34,269 nt of DNA, taken from NCBI GenBank assembly GCA_021462625.1, contig JAJNAU010000006.1, forward strand, positions 19,568 through 53,836. The letters are read 5' to 3'. The notes below the pieces were generated by a model. It was not told the origin of the DNA and did no database searches. It saw only the letters and a program-made list of their open reading frames with translations. Below, piece after piece: positions 16,520-26,060 of the stretch. Position 1 is the first letter of the stretch; every line of letters begins with the position of its first letter. Source of the stretch: Shewanella sp. GTDB taxonomy: Bacteria > Pseudomonadota > Gammaproteobacteria > Enterobacterales > Shewanellaceae. The position numbers and the translations under genes were made by a program.

Positions 16520-18609
16520 TGAAAGCCTTTTCACGCCGCAGGCCTCACCCATCTGTAGCGCAGGAGATTATTCCCCGCATCACCTCATTTTGGCTGCTGG
16601 TAATCAACCTGCTCGTGCTTTCCCCGCTTTACGATGAAATGACGTCTTGGACACTGGCTATCTGTGCCATTTGTTTTATCTGGCGTATCGGTATATTTCT
16701 GGGAAAAGTTGCCCGTCCTCCACTATTGCTGCTCAGCGTATTGACCATTGCCGCCGCCGCAACACTGCTACTTATCACCGGCCAACTGGGCACCCTCAGT
16801 ACACTTATCAATCTGCTCATTATCAGCTATGCCGTGAAATTCCTCGAAATGCGCCAGCGACGTGATGTCAAGGCGGTTATATTGGTGGGCTATTTTCTGA
16901 TTGCCCTGACCTTTGTGAACAATCAAGCCATCCTCAGTACGCTGCACCTGCTGCTGGTTACTGCAGTCAATACCGCCGGGCTTATCAGCCTGTATCAGAG
17001 CAAGACCCGCCTGTTGGACCCACTGACAGGCGCGGCGACCGTCACACTGCTAAGCCTGCCTTTGGCGGCGCTGCTGTTTCTGGTGCTGCCGAGGTTTTCG
17101 CCGCTGTGGATGCTGCCGGATACCAATAAGGCCACCACGGGTCTGTCGGATACGGTTCGACCTGGGGATATCCGCAATCTCACCCGCAGCGCCCAACTTG
17201 CCTTTCGTGCCACCTTTTACGGAAATGTGCCACCCAATAAACAGCTTTACTGGCGAGCGCTGGTACTGGACAGCTACGATGGCAAAGAGTGGAGTCAGAA
17301 CCCGTTGATAAAAGCACTGCAGGCCAATCCTCATACCCTATCCAATCAGCGGCACACCCCAAAAGGTACAGGGCTATCCTATCAGGTGATCGCCGAGCCA
17401 AGTGGCACCCATTGGCTGTTTGCACTGGATCTTGGCTACAGTGACAACCGTGGCGTGGTCAACCTTGCCGATGCCCGGCTGTTTGCCAAGCGCCAGGTTA
17501 AACAGCGGTTTGGCTATAATGTCACCAGTTATTTTGATGCTGTCCGCGACCTGCAACTCTCCCCTTCAGTGCGCCTGCTAAACCTGTATTTGCCACCGGA
17601 CAGCAACCCCCGTACCCGGGAGTGGGGGCAGCAGCTAACTCAGCAATTTCCTCAGCCCGCCATGCGAGTGCAACATATAATGAGTCACTTTGCCAAACAA
17701 CCCTATTTTTATACCCTTTCGCCGCCGGCAACCGGGGTGAATCAGATTGATGACTTCCTGTTCGACAATCGCGCCGGTTTTTGCGTTCACTACGCCAGTG
17801 CACTGGTGGTGCTGGCCCGCGCCAGTGGTTTACCCGCCCGCATGGTGGCCGGTTATCAGGGCGGTGAATACAATGACACCGCAGGTTATGTCAGCGTCTA
17901 TCAGTACATGGCCCACGCCTGGGCAGAGATCTGGTTGCCGGAGAGGGGCTGGGTGAGCTTCGACCCAACCGCCATGGTCGCGCCACAAAGGGTGCTGGAT
18001 GGATTTGATGCGCAGTTCTCTGCGGAAGAAAGCTATCTGCTGGACAATCCCCTCTCCAGCCTGAGACTGAAAAACTGGCCTTGGCTTGATCAGTGGCGCC
18101 TGTATCTGAGCAGTCTGGACTACTACTGGAGCGTCTGGGTGCTGGGTTTCAACAGTGAGAAACAAAATCGCCTACTCAAAGCACTGCTGGGCAGCGACTC
18201 TACCGAACGGATTGGGCTGTTTATACTCGGTGGCATTCTGGCGGTGCTGACACTGCTGGGCTGGTACACAGGCTTACTGCGCCTGCCCCGACGACGGGAC
18301 AAGTTGCTGCGTCGTTACCAAAGATTATTGCAGGCACTCAAGCAGCTGGGAGTTGCACTATCCGATGGCGATGGTCCCAGAACCGTGGCCGCTAAGGTCT
18401 GCCAGTTTAATCCCCACTGGCAGGATGCCATCACCGGCATCACAGAAACGATGGAACACCTCATTTTTGACCCCATGCTGGATACCAATCAAACATCCGC
18501 GCTCAGAAACCAATGCCTAAGCCAAATTGAACGTCTACTTCTGCTGATCGCCCTGTATCGCTCTGCCCCTAATCTGATAAAGGAATTGCCGGGAAAAGCA
18601 GCGACATAA
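16516..18609 (+). CDS. TgpA-like membrane transglutaminase-family protein
   Basis: 697 residues. The N-terminal third has about six hydrophobic helices (roughly 20-200). A periplasmic transglutaminase-like domain has the triad C423 (AGFCVHYASA), H467 (YMAHAWAEIW) and D483 (WVSFDPTA). One more transmembrane helix is near 555-580 (LFILGGILAVLTLLGWY), and the cytoplasmic C-terminal tail is DUF4129-like. P. aeruginosa TgpA, with the same domain order and operon, is essential for viability and has been linked to the cell surface. Substrate not known here. The start codon overlaps the DUF58 stop; AAGGGG at 16506-16510 is the ribosome site, and a second ATG follows immediately at 16519. Confidence 0.92.
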   Translation: MMKAFSRRRPHPSVAQEIIPRITSFWLLVINLLVLSPLYDEMTSWTLAICAICFIWRIGIFLGKVARPPLLLLSVLTIAAAATLLLITGQLGTLSTLINLLIISYAVKFLEMRQRRDVKAVILVGYFLIALTFVNNQAILSTLHLLLVTAVNTAGLISLYQSKTRLLDPLTGAATVTLLSLPLAALLFLVLPRFSPLWMLPDTNKATTGLSDTVRPGDIRNLTRSAQLAFRATFYGNVPPNKQLYWRALVLDSYDGKEWSQNPLIKALQANPHTLSNQRHTPKGTGLSYQVIAEPSGTHWLFALDLGYSDNRGVVNLADARLFAKRQVKQRFGYNVTSYFDAVRDLQLSPSVRLLNLYLPPDSNPRTREWGQQLTQQFPQPAMRVQHIMSHFAKQPYFYTLSPPATGVNQIDDFLFDNRAGFCVHYASALVVLARASGLPARMVAGYQGGEYNDTAGYVSVYQYMAHAWAEIWLPERGWVSFDPTAMVAPQRVLDGFDAQFSAEESYLLDNPLSSLRLKNWPWLDQWRLYLSSLDYYWSVWVLGFNSEKQNRLLKALLGSDSTERIGLFILGGILAVLTLLGWYTGLLRLPRRRDKLLRRYQRLLQALKQLGVALSDGDGPRTVAAKVCQFNPHWQDAITGITETMEHLIFDPMLDTNQTSALRNQCLSQIERLLLLIALYRSAPNLIKELPGKAAT

Positions 18610-18641
18610 CCAGACTGCCACCCAATCCCCCCCTCGCTTTA

Positions 18642-18670
18642 TTGAACACGACAAATCAAACACATAGAAT
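18642..18670 (+). promoter_or_regulatory. Sigma-70-like promoter before recC
   Basis: TTGAAC (18642-18647), a 17-bp spacer and TAGAAT (18665-18670), in the 90-bp gap between the transglutaminase gene and recC. Its spacing is optimal and it would give recCBD its own transcript with a leader of roughly 20-25 nt. Confidence 0.55.
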
Positions 18671-18699
18671 GGCATTCTGGTTCTTAATTCACGCCGTTC

Positions 18700-21600
18700 A
18701 TGCTGCATCATATCCAGTCCAACCAAATGGAGCGCCTGTCGCACAAGCTGGCGCAGTTGCTCACATTCCCCAGCGATGCCCCGCTGCTCACCCAGGATCA
18801 TATCCTGGTGCAAAGCCCGGGTATGTCGACCTGGCTGAGGCTGGAGATTGCCCGTCACAACGGCATCGCTGCGGCTCAACAATTCCCTTTACCCTCGAAT
18901 TTTATCTGGCAACTATGCTACTTGCTGCTTAATGACGTCCCCAAAGAAAACCCCTTTACCAAGGCTGCCATGATCTGGAAACTGATGGCCATTCTGCCGG
19001 GACTTATCGAGCGTGAACATTTCGGGCCACTGCGCCACTACCTGGGCAGTGTGCAGCGCGATGACAGAGAGCTGAAACTGTACCAGCTGGCCGAACGTAT
19101 CGCCGATATTTTCGACCAGTATCTGGTGTACCGACCTGACTGGATCCTCGGCTGGGAGCAGAATGAGCAACCGCTTGAGCTCGATGATTGCCAGTGCTGG
19201 CAACCCGAATTGTGGCGTGAACTGGTTAACTACAACCGCCAACTGGGTCAAAGTCATTACCACAGAGCAAATCTGCACCAGGCCCTGATTGAAGCGCTTG
19301 GCGATCCTGCCCATGATCTGTCCGCTCTGCCCCCCCGACTGTTTGTGTTTGGCATCAGCTCCATGGCCCCCCAAACCCTGGATGTACTCTATGCGCTGGC
19401 TGGCCGAATGGATGTATTTATGCTCAGCCTCAGCCCCTGTCGTCACTACTGGGGGGATATTGTCGATCCTCGGGGCCGCGCACGGATGGCGCTTAACTAC
19501 AGTGAAAAAAAACAATTGCCCGAATACTGGGAGCTGACGCTGGATGTGGGTAACCCACTGCTGGCCAACAACGGTAAGATGGGACGGGAAATGCTGGATC
19601 TGGTGCTGGAACTGGCACCGGATCATTTGCAGTTGCATGAGTTTTATGCCGACCTTTCGCACGACACTCTGCTGCACTCTGTACAGAGCGATATTCTGGA
19701 AATGGAAACCCTGGGTGAATCGCTGGGTACCTCAGTAGACAGCTATCTGAATCTGGCACGCCGTAAGACACTCGACGGCAATGATGACTCCATCACCCTG
19801 CGCAGCTGCCACAGCCCACTGAGGGAAGTCGAAACCCTGCATGATCATCTGCTGCACCTGTTTAAACGCGACCCGCAACTGAGCCCCAGAGACATAGTGG
19901 TCATGTTGCCGGATGTCGCGGCTTATGCCCCGTATATTGATGCAGTGTTTTCCGCCCGCACTGGCAAGCATGCCATCCCTTACGCCATTGCCGATCGCGG
20001 TGCAGCGCAGGAGTCACCACTTATCAGCAGCTTTTTGAATCTGCTGACACTGGATCGCAGCCGCTTTGGTCTCAGTGAAGTGCTGTCCATTCTGGAAGTA
20101 CCGGCTGTGATGGCCAGATTCAGCATTCAGGACGATGAGCTTGAGCAGCTTAGACTCTGGCTGCATCAGGCCGGCGTTCGCTGGGGCCGGGATCGGCACG
20201 CCAGTCAGGAGCAGGGGTTGCCGGCCTTTGACAAACACTCCTGGGCCTTTGGCATCCGCCGCATGATCCTGGGTTATGCCCTGGGTGACGATGCCCCCCT
20301 GTATCAGGGTGATTTACCGCTGGCCGGGATTGAAGGTCAGCCCGCTCAGGCACTGGGTAAGCTCTTGAACTTTGTCGAAGCGCTTGATGTGACGCGCGCC
20401 CAATTGTGTCAACAGGGCGACATTCATCTACGGGTCAGTCAACTGAGCGAGCTGCTCGATACCTTCTATCTGGCCCAGCCTCAGGATGATGGCGTGCGCG
20501 ACGATCTTAACGAGATCCGTCAAGCCATCGACAAATTCAGTAACGAAACCCTGCAGTCCGGCTTCACCGAGCCGCTGCCGCTGAAGGTGCTCAGCCAGTG
20601 GTTTAGTGTAAGCCTCACCGAAAGCCGGGTGGGCCAACGTTATCTGGCCGGCAGCGTCAACTTCTGCACCCTGATGCCCATGCGCTCTATCCCCTTTAAG
20701 ATTGTATGTCTGCTGGGGATGAACGACGGCGTCTACCCCAGAGTCCAGTATCCGGTGGGATTTGATTTGATGGCTCACCACAGCGCCCGTCGGGGCGATC
20801 GCTCCCGGCGGATGGACGACAGATACCTGTTCCTGGAGGCGCTGCTGTCGGCCCGCCAGCAGCTCTACATCAGCTATATCGGCCACAGTGAGCGGGACAA
20901 CGCAGAACGTATTCCCTCCATGCTGGTGTCGGAATTACTGGAATACTGTCAGCTGTGTTTTTGCCCCGCAGACTTTGATCTGAGCGCACTGCCCGGCTCC
21001 GACATCCAAACCCAGGCCCGTTTGGGCGAGCAGGCGGCAACTCAGTTGCTTAATCAGCTGCTTATCCACCAGCCACTGCAACCCTTTGACCCCAGACTCT
21101 ACTGCGACAATCAGGACAAACTGGCCCGCAGTTTCGCCCCCCAATGGTGCCCGACATCCACTGACACCAGCCTGAGCGGTGAAGGGGCCTTTGTCAGCGC
21201 GCCGCTGCAAAGCAGCGAGGGGCAGCCGCTTAGCAGCCAGGTAACTGACGAGCTGGAGTTGTCGTCGCTCATCCGCTTTTATCGCAGCCCGGCGCAGTAT
21301 TTCTGTCAGCGCTCACTGAAAGTGGATCTGTCGCTGGAGCTTGAGTCCACCGAAGATGATGAACCCTTTGCGCTGAACTCTCTGGGCCGCTACCAGCTGC
21401 AGCTGATAATGATTCAGGATGCCCTGACGCAGGATGATGGCGAAGTCAGCGCTGCGCTGCTGGACAGAGTCCGGGCCGATGGCCAATTGCCGATGGCACC
21501 GTTTGACAACCTGCTGCTGACTCAGTACCGCAAGGATATCACTCCTGTGGTGGAGCGCGTTCGTTACATGCGAGGCTATGAGCCGCTTAAGGGTGTCCCC

Positions 21601-22206
21601 AAGCCAACCCCGGTGGACATAAACATCCCGTTTACCCATGCAGGCGTCTGTTTCAGCTTGGTCGGGCGTATTGATGAGGTGTATCCCAAAGGACTTATCG
21701 ATATTCGTCCGGGAACCAGCAAACCCAAGGATTTGCTGCGGCTGTATCTGTGTCAACTCAGTCTGTGTGCCATGGGCATAAACAAGCCCGCATACCTGCT
21801 GGATATGGGGCATTTTCATGCAGTTTCCCCCATCACCAGAGATGAAGCCAACGCCAGATTGCAGCATTTGTGTCAGCTGTATTTTACAGGCCAGGCGCAG
21901 CCATTGCCCTTTATGGCCAAAACCTCGCTTGCCTGGCTGGATGCAAAATATGATGCGGACAACCAGGAGAAATCCTCCGAAGAGCTGATCGAGTCGCTGG
22001 AGTCAGTCTGGATTGACGATGCCGGTTACGGCGATGGCGCCGACCCCTTCAACGCCCGGGTATTTCGCTTCCCCGAGGATTTCCTTGGTGAGCATGAACT
22101 GGACTTTGGGCCACTGGCACAGAGCATTCTAAACCCCCTGAAAAGCCTGTATCACACAGATAATCTGAGCAAGCTGGCTGATTATGTTGAAGGAGGCCAG
22201 TCATGA
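18700..22206 (+). CDS. recC: RecC, exodeoxyribonuclease V gamma subunit
   Basis: 1168 residues, slightly longer than E. coli RecC (1122). RecC splits the duplex, channels the strands and recognises Chi. Its inactive helicase-like domains show FPLPSNFIWQL near residue 65, the ILVQSPGMSTWL opening and FCTLMPMRSIPFKIVCLLGMNDGVYPR near 650-680. The C-terminal nuclease-like fold lacks catalytic residues, as expected. ATG 18700 gives the conserved ML...SN start; no strong Shine-Dalgarno is visible. Its TGA overlaps the recB ATG (ATGA), so recC-recB-recD are translationally coupled. In E. coli ptrA lies between recC and recB; here nothing does. Confidence 0.95.
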   Translation: MLHHIQSNQMERLSHKLAQLLTFPSDAPLLTQDHILVQSPGMSTWLRLEIARHNGIAAAQQFPLPSNFIWQLCYLLLNDVPKENPFTKAAMIWKLMAILPGLIEREHFGPLRHYLGSVQRDDRELKLYQLAERIADIFDQYLVYRPDWILGWEQNEQPLELDDCQCWQPELWRELVNYNRQLGQSHYHRANLHQALIEALGDPAHDLSALPPRLFVFGISSMAPQTLDVLYALAGRMDVFMLSLSPCRHYWGDIVDPRGRARMALNYSEKKQLPEYWELTLDVGNPLLANNGKMGREMLDLVLELAPDHLQLHEFYADLSHDTLLHSVQSDILEMETLGESLGTSVDSYLNLARRKTLDGNDDSITLRSCHSPLREVETLHDHLLHLFKRDPQLSPRDIVVMLPDVAAYAPYIDAVFSARTGKHAIPYAIADRGAAQESPLISSFLNLLTLDRSRFGLSEVLSILEVPAVMARFSIQDDELEQLRLWLHQAGVRWGRDRHASQEQGLPAFDKHSWAFGIRRMILGYALGDDAPLYQGDLPLAGIEGQPAQALGKLLNFVEALDVTRAQLCQQGDIHLRVSQLSELLDTFYLAQPQDDGVRDDLNEIRQAIDKFSNETLQSGFTEPLPLKVLSQWFSVSLTESRVGQRYLAGSVNFCTLMPMRSIPFKIVCLLGMNDGVYPRVQYPVGFDLMAHHSARRGDRSRRMDDRYLFLEALLSARQQLYISYIGHSERDNAERIPSMLVSELLEYCQLCFCPADFDLSALPGSDIQTQARLGEQAATQLLNQLLIHQPLQPFDPRLYCDNQDKLARSFAPQWCPTSTDTSLSGEGAFVSAPLQSSEGQPLSSQVTDELELSSLIRFYRSPAQYFCQRSLKVDLSLELESTEDDEPFALNSLGRYQLQLIMIQDALTQDDGEVSAALLDRVRADGQLPMAPFDNLLLTQYRKDITPVVERVRYMRGYEPLKGVPKPTPVDINIPFTHAGVCFSLVGRIDEVYPKGLIDIRPGTSKPKDLLRLYLCQLSLCAMGINKPAYLLDMGHFHAVSPITRDEANARLQHLCQLYFTGQAQPLPFMAKTSLAWLDAKYDADNQEKSSEELIESLESVWIDDAGYGDGADPFNARVFRFPEDFLGEHELDFGPLAQSILNPLKSLYHTDNLSKLADYVEGGQS

Positions 22207-25200
22207 GCAGCATTACCCCTACCGCCGAAAAGACCATCGAGTTAGTTCACGCCAACAAAGTACAGCCCCTGGATCCACTGACTCTGCCGCTTAACGGACG
22301 ACGGCTGATTGAAGCCAGTGCCGGCACCGGTAAAACCTACACTATCTCAGGTCTGTATCTGCGCTTGTTGCTGGGACAGCAGAACATGCCTGCCCTGACC
22401 TGTGAGCAAATTCTAGTGGTGACCTTCACCAATGCCGCCACCGAAGAGCTGCGCGACCGTATTCGTCGGCGGATTCGTTTGTGTTTCCAGCGTTTTATTG
22501 GCCTGCCTGTACAAGATGACTTTATTGAGAAGTTGTACAGCGCCTGCCCTGAGACTGAACATCCGTTGGCGCTCAAGCGGCTGGATCTGGCGCTCAAGTC
22601 CCTAGATGAGGCCGCCATTTTCACTATTCACGGCTTTTGTCAGCGAATTTTGTCTGACATGGCCTTTGAATCTGCGCTCTTGTTTGAGTCGGAATTTACC
22701 CTGGATGACAGCCAGTATCTCGCCCAGAGCGTTCGCGACTACTGGCGTGCCAGTTGTTATCCCTTGAGTGAAACTCTGGCAGGCGCCATTGCCGCCAACT
22801 TTGCCACTCCGGACGTTCTGGGCAGGCAGTTGCGGCCCTTGCTGGGAGCCAGTCAGGCACAGGCCAGTCGCACACCGGCCTCCTTCGATACCCTCAAAGA
22901 GCAGCTGAGTACCGGGATCAGCCGTCTGAAGCTGAGTTGGAGCAATGGCCGGGATAAACTTGAAACCCTGTTGCATAGCCTGCCGCTCAACGGTACCAGT
23001 TATGGCAAACAGTCCGATGGCTATCCTAAGTTGACCGCCATGCTGCAGCGCATGGACAACTGGGCGAAATACCACTCAGGTCTGCCGGATGCCAAGCTGC
23101 TGGCCGGGTTATCACTGTCGGCACTGAAACTCAAAAAAGGTGGCGTGCTGCCCACCACCCAGCAAGCGCCGCTGCTGGCGCAGATTGAGTCCCTCAATCA
23201 GACACTGGTCGATCTGTTGCCAGCCTTCCTGTTTGAAGCCCGCGCCCGCATTGACCAGAGATTCCATGAGCTTAAGGCCGAGCGCAATCTGCTCAGCCCG
23301 GACGATCTGCTGCTGACACTGGCCCGCGCGGTCGGCGTGCAGCTGACCGAAAAGCAGGGGGAAGCGCTGGGAGATCAGCTGCGTGCCGGCATTGCAAAGC
23401 GCTTTCCGGTGGCACTTATCGATGAATTTCAGGATACTGATCCGCTGCAATACGGCATCTTTTCCAGTATCTATCCGGCCACAGCCGCCCCTGTGACTAT
23501 GCCAGCTACGGCAGAGTATCAGCCCGCAACAGGCAAAGCTGACACAGCCAAGCCAGAAACCGCCAAACCAGGCGCGGCGGCTAATACCCTACTGATGATC
23601 GGCGATCCCAAACAGGCCATTTATGCCTTTCGCGGTGCCGATATTTTCACTTACATCAGTGCCCGGCAAGGCACTGCCCATCACTACAATCTGGGCACCA
23701 ATTTCCGTTCGGCCAGTGAGATGGTCGCAGCAGTCAATGCCCTGTTTACGCACAGCCCTGACCCCTTTATCAGTCAGGAGATCCCCTTCGAGCCAGTGTT
23801 GGCCGCCGATAATGGCGGCAAAACTCTGAATGAACCCAATTCTGATAACCGGGCATTGAATATTCGTCTGCTGACAGAGGACTCGGTCAAAGGCCTGAAC
23901 AAGACCCGCGCCCGCAAACTGCTGGCCGCCGATGCAGCCGAAGAAATCGTCCGCTTGCTCAATGCCGCTGGCGACGCAACATGCCAGCTGGCGGATAAAA
24001 ACCGAACGCTTAAAGCTAGGGACATTGCGGTGCTAGTGCGCGATCGCAATGAAGCAGGCGTGATGCAGCAGGCGCTCAAGGCCCGCGGCGTCGGCGCGGT
24101 ATTTCTCAGCCGCGACAGTGTGCTGGGCACAGCTCAGGCCAAAGAGATGCTGCTCATCCTGCGGGCGCTGGCCAATCCCAGAGATGAGCGCACCATCCGC
24201 TCGGCGCTGGCTTGTCGGTTGTTGGGGTTCGATGCCCATGCTATTCATCAGTTCAATCAGTCCGAAGATCTCCGCAGTGAAATCCTCGATACCTTTATGC
24301 AGCTGCATGAACACTGGAACCGCCGCGGTGTGATGCCGGCATTGCTGATGCTGGCCGACCGTTATCAACTGCTGCACCGATTGGCCAATACAGTAGATGC
24401 TGATCGACGGCTGACGGATTTTCGTCATCTGGCAGAGCTGCTGCAGCAAAAATCCACTGAGCTGGATGGCACCAGCGCATTGGTTAACTGGTATGAGCAG
24501 GAACTGACCCTCAACAACGGCGCAGAAGAGCAGCAGCTGCGACTGGACAGCGAGCAAAACCTGGTGCAAATCGTCACTATTCATAAGAGTAAAGGGCTTG
24601 AGTATCCGGTATGCTTTATCCCCTTTGTCAGCCTGGCCAGAGACAACAGTCGCCGTCCTTCACCTATGCTGTATCACTGCCACAACCGCCTGGTGTGGGA
24701 TCTCGATGCCAGCGATGAAGCCTGGGAATTGGCCAAGCGCGAAACCCTGGCCGAGGATCTGCGCCTGCTATATGTGGCGCTGACCCGGCCCGTGTACCGT
24801 TGTTATCTGTCCATTGCCAACCACTGCCGCATGAACAAAAGTGGCATCAATAGTTATCTGCATGAAACCGCTATTGGCTATCTGCTCGGGATCAACGACA
24901 AGAGCTGCTATTTCGCAGATCTGCTTCAGGCAACGGAAAGATTGTGCCAGCTCAATGCAACGGCGATGGCGGTGCAGCAGGTGAGCGACGAGTCCACAGT
25001 GACGCCTCTTGGCAGCGCGCAAAATCAAACTATCGTTGACTACGCCCCGCTTGAGCCAGCGCCGCGCCGCGTCACCGCCTGGCGGGTAGGCAGCTATTCA
25101 GGATTGGTCAAGCACCTGCCCCATGAGCAGACCGCTCCCGGTGCCGGCGATGAACAGCTTACCGAAGAGGTCGTTACTGCCGAGGAGCTCGTCCCAGTAA

Positions 25201-26060
25201 CCGACCGCTTCAGCTTCGATCGCGGTGCCAATGCCGGCTCCTTCATGCACCTGGTGCTGGAAAAGATTGACTTTACCCAAGCAGCCAGCGAGTTGCCTTT
25301 GGTGTTGCCATCCGCCATGGCGCAATACGGCATTGCCGAGCACTGGCTGGATATCCTCAATGACTGGTACCTGGATCTGCTGCAGGCGCCTTTGCCCTGC
25401 TCACATATACAGATTCAGCAAAATGCGCCGGATGCGCCGCTCAGACTGGCCGAACTCAAGGCCTCGCAAAAACTGGTGGAGATGGAGTTTTATCTGCCGC
25501 TGGGTGACAACCACGCAGAGCAGGCTGCTGCCTCCCATGGCGAAGCCGTCACTGGCATGAGCTCCAGAGACGTGGCGCTGAGCGACATTGCCCTGAGCAA
25601 ACTGCTTCAGCGTTACGGCTATAGCGGCGAACTGAAATTCGAGGCCTTCCAGGGCATGCTCAAGGGCTTTATCGACTTAACCTTTGAATATCAGGGGCAA
25701 TACTTTATTGCCGACTATAAATCCAACCACCTGGGGGACGAATTCGATGCCTATACCCAGGTCAACATGAGCCGCGCCATTGCCGCCCACAGGTATGATT
25801 TACAGTACATTATTTACACCCTGGCTCTGCACCGTCTGCTGCAAAACCGCCTAGCGAACTATGACTATGACCGGCATATTGGCGGCTGTTTTTATCTGTT
25901 TTTGCGGGGTATGACCGCCGCGCATCCGGGCAGTGGCGTGTATTTCGACAAACCCAAGCAGGCCTTGATCCTGGAGCTGGATGCCCTGCTGCGCGGCCAC
26001 AGCAATGACCATCTGGGCAATAATCCGACGAGTGACGAGCAAAGGGAGCTGAATTTATGA
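22203..26060 (+). CDS. recB: RecB, exodeoxyribonuclease V beta subunit
   Basis: 1285 residues, about 100 longer than E. coli RecB. It is the 3'-5' SF1A helicase and sole nuclease of RecBCD. Walker A ASAGTGKT is at 38-45 (K44); motif II is DEFQDTDPLQY, motif III GDPKQAIYAFRGAD, motif V VTIHKSKGLEYPV and motif VI RLLYVALTRP. The C-terminal nuclease domain keeps H in GSFMHLVLE and metal-site D1158, D1171 and K1173 (FIDLTF, then IADYKSN) with the same 13-residue spacing as E. coli. An Ala/Pro/Thr-rich insertion (residues about 426-460) separates motifs II and III, and further soft insertions lie near 925-1000 and 1100-1120. Overlaps recC and recD by 4 bp. Confidence 0.95.
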   Translation: MSSITPTAEKTIELVHANKVQPLDPLTLPLNGRRLIEASAGTGKTYTISGLYLRLLLGQQNMPALTCEQILVVTFTNAATEELRDRIRRRIRLCFQRFIGLPVQDDFIEKLYSACPETEHPLALKRLDLALKSLDEAAIFTIHGFCQRILSDMAFESALLFESEFTLDDSQYLAQSVRDYWRASCYPLSETLAGAIAANFATPDVLGRQLRPLLGASQAQASRTPASFDTLKEQLSTGISRLKLSWSNGRDKLETLLHSLPLNGTSYGKQSDGYPKLTAMLQRMDNWAKYHSGLPDAKLLAGLSLSALKLKKGGVLPTTQQAPLLAQIESLNQTLVDLLPAFLFEARARIDQRFHELKAERNLLSPDDLLLTLARAVGVQLTEKQGEALGDQLRAGIAKRFPVALIDEFQDTDPLQYGIFSSIYPATAAPVTMPATAEYQPATGKADTAKPETAKPGAAANTLLMIGDPKQAIYAFRGADIFTYISARQGTAHHYNLGTNFRSASEMVAAVNALFTHSPDPFISQEIPFEPVLAADNGGKTLNEPNSDNRALNIRLLTEDSVKGLNKTRARKLLAADAAEEIVRLLNAAGDATCQLADKNRTLKARDIAVLVRDRNEAGVMQQALKARGVGAVFLSRDSVLGTAQAKEMLLILRALANPRDERTIRSALACRLLGFDAHAIHQFNQSEDLRSEILDTFMQLHEHWNRRGVMPALLMLADRYQLLHRLANTVDADRRLTDFRHLAELLQQKSTELDGTSALVNWYEQELTLNNGAEEQQLRLDSEQNLVQIVTIHKSKGLEYPVCFIPFVSLARDNSRRPSPMLYHCHNRLVWDLDASDEAWELAKRETLAEDLRLLYVALTRPVYRCYLSIANHCRMNKSGINSYLHETAIGYLLGINDKSCYFADLLQATERLCQLNATAMAVQQVSDESTVTPLGSAQNQTIVDYAPLEPAPRRVTAWRVGSYSGLVKHLPHEQTAPGAGDEQLTEEVVTAEELVPVTDRFSFDRGANAGSFMHLVLEKIDFTQAASELPLVLPSAMAQYGIAEHWLDILNDWYLDLLQAPLPCSHIQIQQNAPDAPLRLAELKASQKLVEMEFYLPLGDNHAEQAAASHGEAVTGMSSRDVALSDIALSKLLQRYGYSGELKFEAFQGMLKGFIDLTFEYQGQYFIADYKSNHLGDEFDAYTQVNMSRAIAAHRYDLQYIIYTLALHRLLQNRLANYDYDRHIGGCFYLFLRGMTAAHPGSGVYFDKPKQALILELDALLRGHSNDHLGNNPTSDEQRELNL

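Noticed and set aside
18913..19677. 254-residue open frame on the minus strand within recC
   Set aside because: Opposite a well-conserved recC; composition is that of an antisense shadow and it has no ribosome site or recognisable domain.
21313..21867. 184-residue minus-strand open frame
   Set aside because: Shadow of recC; no independent evidence.
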